From contig JAHBVR010000017.1 in assembly GCA_019637395.1 (NCBI GenBank), positions 1 to 64,000 of the forward strand: 64,000 nucleotides of DNA, read 5' to 3'. The DNA is from Vulcanimicrobiota bacterium (lineage in GTDB: Bacteria; Vulcanimicrobiota; Xenobia; Xenobiales; JADMJV01). The notes under the pieces were generated by a model. It had not been told where the DNA came from and did no database searches. It saw only the letters and a list, made by a program, of their open reading frames with translations. Both the position numbers and the translations under genes were made by a program. Positions within the stretch are counted from its first letter, which is position 1. Every line of letters begins with the position of its first letter. Positions 25,986 to 34,479 of this stretch are shown here, one piece after another.

Positions 25986-26917
25986 GCTGGAACGGGCGTT
26001 TGGCGCAGCAGTTCTTCCACCACCTGGCTCGAGGTGACGCCGGCGTAGCGAGACTTGACGTTGAGACTGAGGCGGTGGGCCAGGGTGGCCACGGCCATGG
26101 CCTTAACGTCGTCGGGCAGCGCGAAGTCGCGGCCTTCCAGGTAGGCGCGCGCCCGGCTGCTGCGAAAGAGCGAAATACTGCCGCGCGGACTGGCGCCCAC
26201 GGCCAGAGCCGAATGGTGGCGGCTGGCTTCCACCAGGCTGACGATGTACTGCGCCACGCTGCGCTCCACTTTGACCGCCTGGACCTCTTTTTGCAGTTCC
26301 AGCACCTGGGCGCCGGTCACGCGTGAGGTCAAAGTTTCCAGCGGGTGGGTTTGGGCCTGGTCAAAGAGCATATCGACTTCCACTTCCTGGCTGGGATAAC
26401 CCAGGCTGGTCTGGAGCAGGAAGCGGTCGAGCTGGGCTTCGGGTAGAGGATAGGTTCCGTGGTATTCCACCGGGTTCTGGGTGGCGATGACCAGGAAGGG
26501 ATTGGGCAGGGCGTAGGTTTCGCCGTCCACGGTGGCATCGGCCTCGCCCATGGCCTGGAGCAGAGCCGACTGGGTGCGCGGCGAAGCCCGGTTGATTTCG
26601 TCGGCCAGCAGAATGTTGGCAAAAATTGGACCTTTGCGGAAATCAAAACGCTGGGTTTCGGCGCTATAGATGCTGACGCCGAGAATGTCGGCGGGCAGCA
26701 GGTCGGGGGTGAACTGGATGCGCGAGAATTGACCGTCGACGGTCAGGGCCAGGGCCCGGGCCAGGGTGGTTTTGCCCACCCCGGGGACGTCCTCCATGAG
26801 CACGTGGCCGCCGGCCAGCAGACCGATCATCAGGTGGTAGACGGCCAGCGGTTTGCCCAGAATGACTTTCTCCAGATTGGCGCGGATGGCCGCTACTCGC
26901 TCGCGATGTTCGGACAT
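25982..26917 (-). CDS. MoxR-family AAA ATPase
   Basis: From ATG 26917 the 311-residue protein is a typical MoxR AAA+ ATPase: Walker A in EDVPGVGKTTLARAL, Walker B in NILLADEINRASP, sensor 1 in LVIATQNPVE, arginine finger region LPEAQLDRF, and the C-terminal lid. The start is placed just after the stop of the kinase gene. MoxR ATPases act as chaperones for partner DUF58/VWA proteins. Immediately upstream is a receiver-kinase hybrid, which suggests that the complex is under signal control. Confidence 0.92.
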   Translation of the reverse strand: MSEHRERVAAIRANLEKVILGKPLAVYHLMIGLLAGGHVLMEDVPGVGKTTLARALALTVDGQFSRIQFTPDLLPADILGVSIYSAETQRFDFRKGPIFANILLADEINRASPRTQSALLQAMGEADATVDGETYALPNPFLVIATQNPVEYHGTYPLPEAQLDRFLLQTSLGYPSQEVEVDMLFDQAQTHPLETLTSRVTGAQVLELQKEVQAVKVERSVAQYIVSLVEASRHHSALAVGASPRGSISLFRSSRARAYLEGRDFALPDDVKAMAVATLAHRLSLNVKSRYAGVTSSQVVEELLRQTPVPA

Positions 26918-26918
26918 C

Positions 26919-28325
26919 TTAAAGGCGCATTTCCAGAATGACGCCTTGCCCTGCGCGGCGGTTTTGAATCTGGCATTCTCCGCCCGCTTCCCAGAGCATC
27001 TGGCGAACCATGGTGAGTCCCAGCCCCATGCCCGGAATCTGGCCGGTGAAGGTGCGTTCGCCCTGATAATAGGGGAGGAAGGCATTGCGCAGTTGTTCGG
27101 GGGAGAGACAGATTCCGTCATCGATCACTTCCAGCACGGTCTGCCCTTGCTGCTGGAAAACTTTGATTTGCACCTGCGGATTTTGCTGTGGATGGTATTT
27201 TTTGCTGTTTTGCAAAAGCTCCCAAAGAATGATTTCAAAGGCTCTGCGCGAGATCGGCAGGGTGACCGGCAGGCCAGCCGAGCGGTCGATGGCCACAGGG
27301 GCGATTTCCAGTTGAGCGACGATTTCCGTCAGTGATTCTTGTAGGTGGTCCAGCCGAAAACCACCGTCCGAGGGCCGGGCGCTGGGGGTGTTGAGGTAGC
27401 TGAGGACCGACTCCAGTTCGCCCTTCAACTGATCGACGCCGCCCTGGGACATGGCGGCGAACTCTTTGATTTTAGGCACGGACAGGCGCTCGGCCTTGTT
27501 GGCGATGAAGCTCAGACCCCAGGTGATCTTGGTCAGAGGCGTGCGCAGCTTATGGCAGATCAGCGACTCAAAACTCCACACGCTGCGTTGTGAGGAGAGT
27601 TCACTGGTGACGTCGCGCAGTTGCAGCAGAATCTCCCGGGAGTGCGAGAGCACCCGTACCTCCATCCAGCTGGCCCGGGCCTGGCTGGTTTCGGGCCGCA
27701 GCAGCATCAGGGGTTCGTTTTCGGGCAAGCGCGGCCAATCGCGCCAGTGCTCTTCCGGCTGCAGCCGAAACTGGCTTTCCAGCAGCGGCAGCACCGCCTG
27801 CCCCTGGGAGTCGGCGCCCAGGCCGAAGATGCCGCGGGCCTTGGAATTGGCGTAGAGCAGAAGCCCCTGGGGATCGACCAGCAGGTAACCGTGCTCCACG
27901 TTCTCGACCACCCAGCCGAAGCGATCGCGTTCGTTGCGAATGCGCCGGTAGCGGTTGAGGCGCACCACGGTGCGCACGCGGGCGCGCAGTTCGGCCACGT
28001 GGTAGGGCTTGGAGATGAAGTCGTCGGCTCCGGCCTCCAGGCCGGTCAGGCGGCTCTGATGGTCCTCCAGGGCCGTCAGCATGAGCACCGGCACCTCGGC
28101 CAGGTTGGGATCCTGGCGCAGGCGCCGGCACACCTCGAAGCCGTCCATGCGCGGCATGACCACGTCCAGCAGGATCAGGTCCGGTTGCAACCGGCTGGCC
28201 AGCGCCAGCCCGCTCTCCCCGTCCTCGGCGAACTCCAGCCGGTAGTTGTCTTTGCGCAGCAACTGCTGGAGCAGCTGCCGGCTGGGGCGGTCGTCATCAA
28301 TGATGAGCAGGAGGGCTTCGGACAC
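26919..28325 (-). CDS. Receiver-PAS-histidine kinase hybrid
   Basis: The 468-residue cytoplasmic protein starts with a REC domain (LIIDDD, Asp54 in LILLDVVMPRMDGF, Lys in ISKPYH), then a PAS-like region (WVVENVEHGYLLVDPQGLLLYA). A HisKA-like region has His in ICHKLRTPLTKI (Lys replaces the usual Glu after His), and the HATPase has ELLQNSKKY, DDGICL and GMGLGLTMV. It is the first gene of the five-gene minus-strand operon with MoxR, DUF58, TgpA and the C11 peptidase. The substituted H box could lower kinase activity; it may mainly sense and relay. Confidence 0.88.
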   Translation of the reverse strand: MSEALLLIIDDDRPSRQLLQQLLRKDNYRLEFAEDGESGLALASRLQPDLILLDVVMPRMDGFEVCRRLRQDPNLAEVPVLMLTALEDHQSRLTGLEAGADDFISKPYHVAELRARVRTVVRLNRYRRIRNERDRFGWVVENVEHGYLLVDPQGLLLYANSKARGIFGLGADSQGQAVLPLLESQFRLQPEEHWRDWPRLPENEPLMLLRPETSQARASWMEVRVLSHSREILLQLRDVTSELSSQRSVWSFESLICHKLRTPLTKITWGLSFIANKAERLSVPKIKEFAAMSQGGVDQLKGELESVLSYLNTPSARPSDGGFRLDHLQESLTEIVAQLEIAPVAIDRSAGLPVTLPISRRAFEIILWELLQNSKKYHPQQNPQVQIKVFQQQGQTVLEVIDDGICLSPEQLRNAFLPYYQGERTFTGQIPGMGLGLTMVRQMLWEAGGECQIQNRRAGQGVILEMRL

Positions 28326-28363
28326 GGGGATCGCGTTCGGCCCGGATCCAGGGGGTCCTCTGA

Positions 28364-29395
28364 CTACTTCTTGGTGTCTTCCACGAAGTAGTGGATATGA
28401 CCACCGTCGGCATTGATCTTGAGCGGCGTGATGTCGCGATCGGCCGGGACGTTCGGCGGGTCCTGGCTGTCCATCGGGAGCGGGGCGTCGGTCAGGAAGG
28501 CGGCCGTCATCCGCAGCGCATCGGGATGATCCTTGACACCACCGTGGTTGACCCCCCAGATGTTGCGCAAGGGGACGTTCGGCAGAGAGGCGCTTTCCCG
28601 CGAAACCGTGCCTTCCCCCTTGATGGTGATGCGGTAGCGGCTGGCCAGAGTGGGCCGGCCGTTGCCGGCCACGACTAGCATTTTGGCCCTTGACTTCTGG
28701 CGGTCAAAGTTCTGGTTGAGCAGAGCCAGGTTGGGATTGTTCCCCTCCCGCACTTCGCCCAGATCGCGTAGAGACTGGCGAATCAAAGGATCATCCTCGC
28801 GAGGAATGGTGTTCAAACCCCATTCGCGGAATTTCAGGTCCAGGTCGGCCAGCACACTGCCGTGGTTGGGGGTGGCCAGCATCACCAGGTGGTCGACTTT
28901 CTCGTTGCCCTGGTCGATGTAAGCGCGCGCGTCCAAACCGCCCATGCTGTGGCCGACCACGTCGACTTCCGGGGAGCCGGTGGCGGCGCTGATGCGATCG
29001 ATGGCCTGGCGTAGTTCGGCGGCATTGTTGGCCAGCGAGTTGCAAGCGCGGCTGAATTGCATGGCGAAGACTCGGCCTTCGCCGTCCACCTTGCCGCTAT
29101 TGGGACTGATGACGCCGCCGTCTTGGTTGGCGCCGTCGCGCACCAGCCAGGTGTGCATGTTCGTCCAGGTGGAAGCTCCGCTGTTGAAGCCGTGTACCAG
29201 AAGGACGGGCTTTTGGAGCTTGGGCGCGTTCTCTGCGGGCAGCTCGAAACTGTCCACGGTGTTTTCCTGGCCGGTCCACTGGAACTCGAAGTTGTCGGCC
29301 GCCATAATATCTTCCAGCGAGGGCTGCTGGGAAGGGCGCGGGATCTCGGACAATGGAGTGCGGACAGGGGTGGGCAAGGTGCTCGTGATCTGCAT
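28364..29395 (-). CDS. Lipase-like alpha/beta hydrolase
   Basis: The 343-residue protein has a lipase-type fold: oxyanion-hole loop PVLLVHGFNSGASTW, nucleophile elbow VVGHSMGGLDARAY (catalytic Ser), and LVMLATPNHGS, typical of triacylglycerol lipases. The catalytic His is probably in the VNHGGVKDHPDALR region. It starts MQITSTLPTPV after GAGGAG. There is no signal peptide; the first 55 residues are Pro-rich and low in order. Substrate not predictable. It stands alone, upstream of the kinase operon on the same strand with a 38-base gap. Confidence 0.85.
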   Translation of the reverse strand: MQITSTLPTPVRTPLSEIPRPSQQPSLEDIMAADNFEFQWTGQENTVDSFELPAENAPKLQKPVLLVHGFNSGASTWTNMHTWLVRDGANQDGGVISPNSGKVDGEGRVFAMQFSRACNSLANNAAELRQAIDRISAATGSPEVDVVGHSMGGLDARAYIDQGNEKVDHLVMLATPNHGSVLADLDLKFREWGLNTIPREDDPLIRQSLRDLGEVREGNNPNLALLNQNFDRQKSRAKMLVVAGNGRPTLASRYRITIKGEGTVSRESASLPNVPLRNIWGVNHGGVKDHPDALRMTAAFLTDAPLPMDSQDPPNVPADRDITPLKINADGGHIHYFVEDTKK

Positions 29396-29512
29396 GGGTT
29401 GATCTCCTCTGACTCGTTCAGTGTATAGAAGCGCCGGCCCGCATGTGTAACATCCATGTTGCCACTTGGGTCAAGCAGGGGTTCGCGTTGTATCTAAGGA
29501 ACGGCCGCGTTT

Positions 29513-30307
29513 ATGGCTCGATCGACTGCTCCCAAGAAAGCCCCCAGGCGGGTTACCCAAGATTATCTCGACATGTGCTGGGAGAAACGCCCGCTGGAAC
29601 CGACCGAGGGCTTCGGCGGCCTGCTGGGCGTGCTCCAGACCATCACCACCGCCGCTCTGGCCGGCGACCTGCCCTCCCGCGCCGAGCTGGCCGGCATGCT
29701 GCAAGGAACGCTGGAACACGATGTGTTCACGCCGGATTTCTTCCAGACCGTGGGCAAGTGGATGGTGGAGAACTGCACCAGCCAGGCTCAGCAAGAGAAT
29801 ATCCGCTTCACTCTGCGCGAGATGACCGAGCAGGCCTGGTTGCCCGAATACCCGCCCATCGCCTTCCTGTTCACCCTGTGGGAGCCGGAGTGGGGCAAGT
29901 TTGTCAGCGAACTCTTTATCCCCGGCGGCCACTGGATTTTGCCCGAGGTGGTCGACCAGCAGGAGGGCCCCACCTACTTCGACGGCATTCTCAGCTGGTG
30001 GTTGCTCAGTTCGCACATCCGCGCCTGGCACCGGGCTCCCGAACATTTTTACCGGCAGCTCTGCCAGCGGGCCCTGGAGGACTTCGGGGACGATTTTCCC
30101 GAGGTCTCCCTGGCTCAGGTACTGGCGGCCGATGAGATTCTGGCCGAACTGATTTCTGAGGAAGCCTACCGCAATTATCTATATGATCCGAGTGAACTGG
30201 ATTGGATGCGGCAGGCGGCCGAGGCCTGGGAAAAGCGCGGTCAGGATGTGACCACCCTGCGCGCGGATATCGAAGAATATGCCTCAGAGCTTGAGGACGA
30301 GCAGTAG
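29513..30307 (+). CDS. Hypothetical acidic protein
   Basis: The 264-residue protein is mostly helical by composition, acidic toward the C-terminus (TLRADIEEYASELEDEQ), rich in Trp, and without signal peptide, membrane segment or a motif I recognise. Its 3' end overlaps the convergent beta-propeller gene by 24 bases. The long open frame and neighbour-like codon use support a real gene. Function unknown. Confidence 0.65.
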   Translation: MARSTAPKKAPRRVTQDYLDMCWEKRPLEPTEGFGGLLGVLQTITTAALAGDLPSRAELAGMLQGTLEHDVFTPDFFQTVGKWMVENCTSQAQQENIRFTLREMTEQAWLPEYPPIAFLFTLWEPEWGKFVSELFIPGGHWILPEVVDQQEGPTYFDGILSWWLLSSHIRAWHRAPEHFYRQLCQRALEDFGDDFPEVSLAQVLAADEILAELISEEAYRNYLYDPSELDWMRQAAEAWEKRGQDVTTLRADIEEYASELEDEQ

Positions 30308-31243
30308 CCGGGCCGTTTTCCGATCATAAACCTTGACCCGGCCCGGACTCTCGACGGCCAGGCGGGTGCCGTCCGGCGAGTAGGCGTCGGGTCGTTGGGA
30401 GAACTTGAGTTTGTGAGTGATGGCGCCGCCTTCGATGGTCAGAAGTTGCTGGCCGGCGTGCACGCTCAGGCCCTGCGGCAGGAAGCTCATTTCGTCCGCA
30501 TCCTGGATCGGGAGTGTGGCCGACACCTTCTTCGGCTCTTTCAGAGGTCTCAGTTCCAGGCGGTTTTCGGCATAGACGGCCAGCTCCTCATCCGATAAGC
30601 AGACCTTCGGCTTGGCTCCGAAAGCGTTCTTACTGGGAAAGTCCAGCCTGGTAACCTGCTTGTCCTGTAAATCATTGATCCAGACGCTGGTGGCATTGGC
30701 CAGCGCCAGGTAGCGTCCGCCGGGCGAGAGTTGCACCGCCCCGTAGGTAGACTCGGGCTCCCCCGTGTCTTCCAGGGCGATCTCTTGGAGTTTGCCCGCT
30801 TCGATTCGATAGGCGCGCACGCTGCTGTCCAGATAGCGGGTGCTGGAATCACTGTAAGCCATGAGGGCGCCGTCGCGAGAGAGAGCCACGCCACAGATTT
30901 CGTAACCCACGCCGGCCTTGGCCCGCACCTTGCCTGCCTGCCAGAGGCGCACCTCCCCGTCTTCCCCACCGCTGATCAGATTGCCGCCCGACCAGACCAG
31001 ACGGTTGATGTCGTCGGAGACCTCGTAACTGGAATCGGGGCTGAAGGAGCGGCTGGTGAAGGCGGGCCCGGGCGCCTTCACCCGGCCCAGACGCCTGCCG
31101 CTGCCGGCGTCGTAAAACTCGATCACCTTGCCCGCCCGCCCCACCGCGATTTGCTTGCCGTCACCCGACCAGCAAACCCCGTGGGTGCCCGGCTGGGCCT
31201 GAGCCAGACCGGTGAGCAACAGCGCGCAGAGCAGTCGTTTCAT
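30284..31243 (-). CDS. Secreted WD40/beta-propeller-like protein
   Basis: From ATG 31243 the 319-residue protein opens with a signal peptide (MKRLLCALLLTGLAQAQP), then repeated blade-like segments: VCWSGDGKQIAVG, SRSFSPDSSYEV, NLISGGEDGEVRLW, VALSRDGALMAYS, VQLSPGGRYLALA, DAYSPDGTRLAVES. These are WD40-type strands. It has no enzyme motif. The predicted place is the periplasm or outside. The upstream region (31244-31334) holds one uptake-like motif at 31289-31297. Confidence 0.78.
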   Translation of the reverse strand: MKRLLCALLLTGLAQAQPGTHGVCWSGDGKQIAVGRAGKVIEFYDAGSGRRLGRVKAPGPAFTSRSFSPDSSYEVSDDINRLVWSGGNLISGGEDGEVRLWQAGKVRAKAGVGYEICGVALSRDGALMAYSDSSTRYLDSSVRAYRIEAGKLQEIALEDTGEPESTYGAVQLSPGGRYLALANATSVWINDLQDKQVTRLDFPSKNAFGAKPKVCLSDEELAVYAENRLELRPLKEPKKVSATLPIQDADEMSFLPQGLSVHAGQQLLTIEGGAITHKLKFSQRPDAYSPDGTRLAVESPGRVKVYDRKTARLLLVLKL

Positions 31244-31334
31244 CGTGTCCCGCTTCGTCCTTGACCAAAGCCCCGCCTCCCCCAAAAGATAAGCAATTAA
31301 ATGGCGGCGGCGGAATGGTGCAGAATGGTTAGAG

Positions 31335-31667
31335 ATGTTTGACGTTCTACTGGGGGAATGGAAGGGCCGTCTCACTTTCGGCCATCCCGGGGAGATAGCC
31401 GGCGTGGACCTGGTTATCCATTTCCCCATACAGTATCCCGCCAATTCCGAGGCTTTGCGGCGACTGCCGGGCGAAGCCGAAGAGCAGTTGCGCTTGGCAG
31501 CTCAGGCGGGGATGGTAACGGCCTGTCTGCTCAAGCGCCTGGGAATCCCGGGCATCTGGGAAAAGCTCAAGCGGGCTCGCGGGGTGGCGGTGCCGGATAC
31601 GGACGAGCAGGAGCGCTTCCGGTTTCGCGGAGCCGCAACTTTGGATGAGGCGCTGGGCTTGCTCTGA
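31335..31667 (+). CDS. Small hypothetical protein preceding the HEAT-repeat genes
   Basis: The 110-residue protein starts MFDVLLGEWKGRLTFGHPG and has no recognised domain. Its TGA overlaps the ATG of the HEAT gene (TGATG, 31665-31669), so it belongs to the same operon and is probably made in step with it. A structural partner or adaptor role is only a guess from coupling. Confidence 0.65.
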   Translation: MFDVLLGEWKGRLTFGHPGEIAGVDLVIHFPIQYPANSEALRRLPGEAEEQLRLAAQAGMVTACLLKRLGIPGIWEKLKRARGVAVPDTDEQERFRFRGAATLDEALGLL

Positions 31668-34479
31668 TGGTTTATGGGGGGATGGGTCAGCCGATGTGGA
31701 GCCGGTTGGCCGAGCATCGGATGCTTTACATCCGTCTGACGGCTCTACGGGTGTTGGGGGCGGAGGTCCAGCAGTTGGGTCATTTGTTCGACCAGCCCTA
31801 CGAGCGCTATCCCTATGTTTGGGCGGCCAGTCGTTTTCCCGCCCAGGAACTTTCGGGGGACCTGGGACAGCGGGTGCGCTTTCTGTGGCGGCGTTCGCAA
31901 CGCCGCCGGCACGACTGGCGCTACCGGCTGAGCCGGTCGGTCGCCGCCGAAGCGGTGGCTCATGCCGAACACCCGCTGGAAACCATGGCCTGCGCCTTGC
32001 GCCTTTTGGAAATGCACGGCCCGGATGCGATTCCGCCACTGCTGGAGCTGGTTCGCCGGCCTCCGGCGGCTTCGTTCTGGGATGATCAGGCCGAATGCGC
32101 GGCCTGGGCTCTGGGCCGGTTGGGCCGGTTGGCGGTGCCGGAGATCGTGCAGGAGTACCGCGACGCTTCCCCGCGGGTGCGGCGCCATCTGGCCATGGCG
32201 TTGTGGTATAGCGGGCCGCAGGCGGCACCCGCCGCCTGCTGGCTGGCTCGAGATGGGGGAGAGCATGCTCTGGCCGCCTTGCTGGCCATGGAAGAGAAGG
32301 GCTCGGCGGCCATGATTCAGGCCCGGTGTGGCTGGATCAAGCGGCCGTGCAGGCGCTGGCCGAGATCGCTTTCTCCGAAGGAGACCGTCATTATGCCGCC
32401 GCCGCTCTGGGATGTTTCGGTCCGGCCGCGCAGGCAGGCTTGCCGATTCTGCTCCGTTTGTGCGATGACCCCCGGGTCGAGGTGCGCTTGAATGTGGCTA
32501 CCGGACTGAGCTGGGGCGGCCGGCCGGATGCCGTCCATGCTCTCTTCCTGCTCTGCCGCGATGAAGCGAAGGAAGTGGCCGAGTGCGCGCGCACCGCCCT
32601 GGATGCCTATGGTTCCAGTCCCGGAGAGCTTCAGCCCGAGTTGCTGAAGATTCTACGGCTGGGAGCGCTGCCTGAGCGCCGCCTGGCCGCCCGCCGGTTG
32701 GCCCAGTGCGGCCTGCCTGCCCACTGCGAACTGGAGGTTTTGGCGGCTCTCTCGGATCCCGATCTGGAATTGGTGCGCGCGCTGCTGGAAGGAGTGGCGA
32801 ATTGTACTTACGTTTCGCCGGACTACCGCAAGGCGGTGGTCCGGCTGCTGCGTGAGGACGGGCCGCTGACCTTGCCGGCGGCGCGCGTGCTGGCGCGCAT
32901 CGACAGGGCCCATCCCACCTGGAAGCGCCTTCTCCGGCACGAGTCCGAGGAGGTGGCTTTGCTGGCGGCCGAGAGCATCGGTCGCTCGCAGTTGGGTCTG
33001 GGAAATAAGCAATTTCTTGAGCTACCCTCAGCGGTGCTGGCCCGTCTTCTGGAAAATCTGCATCCGACCGTGATTCGGCCTGAGATTCTGATTGCGATGC
33101 TGAAACGGTCCGAGCTTGGCGCACGTCTGGCCGCCATTATGGCCTTGCGCTATCTACCCGAGCACTCGCCCCGAGTATTGAAGGCCTTGCAGCGGCATCT
33201 GTGCGATCCCAACGAGGTGGTGGCGGTGACCAGCGCTCGCGTGCTGCTGCAGTTGGGCCACGGACAACACGCCTGGGCTCTGCTGCGATCGCCTGAACTC
33301 AGGGATCAGGAAGTCGCTCTGGGATGGATTCGCCAAAACGGCCTGCCGGCGATGCTGGGCAGGGAGTATGCGGCCGGACGCGTTTACAATGCTGCCGTCT
33401 TTGGAGCATTGCGCGAGGCGCTGACGGCCAAACGCGTGGCTAAGCTGGCGGCTCAAGCCACCCTTTTGCTAGCTCCCTCGGGTAGGGCGGATTGGGCGCA
33501 CTTGTCCGATTTGGGAGCGCCCGCCCTGCCCATCCTGGCGGAATTACTCAGGCATGAAAGCAAGAAGGTAAGGGAGGTGGCCATGCAGGCTATGGCGGAA
33601 ATCGTATGGGCTCAGTCCCCGGCCAGCCAGTCCTGGTTGGCCGCCCACGCCGATTCTCTGGTGCTGGACCCGGAGGATTGCGAGTCCCTCTTTCTGGCTT
33701 TGCTGGAGAGTTTTGACGGGGCCGAGGCCTTGGGGAGTCGGGTGTGGTTGGCCGTCAGCCGCAGTGAAGTTGCTTCTACGGCTGTTCAGGGATTGGAAGC
33801 ACTGGCGCGCGGGCTTGAGCGCAACAGCGATTTTGCGCAGGGGTTGTTGGATGGTCTGCAGCACTTTGAGCCGTCCGTGCGCCGCCACGCTTTGCAATGG
33901 ATCGCTCAAAAGCTACCCTGGCAGCGTTGGCGTCCGCGCGGCCAGTCCCTGGAAGCGCGGCTCCTGTTGGTCTCCCGATTGTTCTATGAGGGACCGGTGG
34001 AACCGCTGGTTTTACAAAAGGCAGTGGAATTGATGTCTCAGTTTGCGCTGGTGGGGGGCGGACTGCTGGTGCCGACCTCTCCCTCTCAATTGCTTATGTT
34101 GCTGGAGTTGATGGGTTCTTCCGAGGTTTACGATGCAGTAGCGCGTAGACTGGTCTTTCGCTACGCTGGGGACACCACTCGTATCGTTTGGCGGGCTCTG
34201 CTAAAGGTGAGCGGCGGCTACCCGGAATTGGTGGAACGCTGGCCCCGTCTGGTGCTGACCTGGCTCCGCCGGGGGGAGCAGGTCGGTGCCATGGGAACAG
34301 CCGCGGCGGCGGGGATACGCCTGGCCTTGGGATATCATCAGCCCGCCCTGCGTAAACTCGCTTTGGAGTCTCTATTTTGCAAGCGCCGCTTCTGGAAGAA
34401 ACTCCTGGCCGTCGAGCTAAAGCGAATACAAGAACGGGACCCCGATGAGGATGTGCGGAGTCTGGCGGTATTGTTGTGA
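31667..34479 (+). pseudogene. Large HEAT-repeat protein, first of a tandem pair, frameshifted
   Basis: The frame from 31667 encodes MVYGGMGQPMWSRLAEHRMLYIRLTALRVL and HEAT-like helices up to MEEKGSAAMIQAR near 32320. The alignable continuation (VWLDQAAVQALAEIAFSEG to the end) lies in the frame covering 32326-34479. The downstream paralogue reads through the same point (EEKASLQMVAMGRGPVWLDEMAVQALAEIAFSEG), so a single missing G in GCCCGG-GTGTGG restores one frame of about 937 residues. If real, the gene is dead or makes a 217-residue N-terminal form; it could also be a sequencing indel. Two uptake-like motifs (33005, 34089) lie inside. HEAT arrays usually serve as protein-binding scaffolds. 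Confidence 0.8.
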
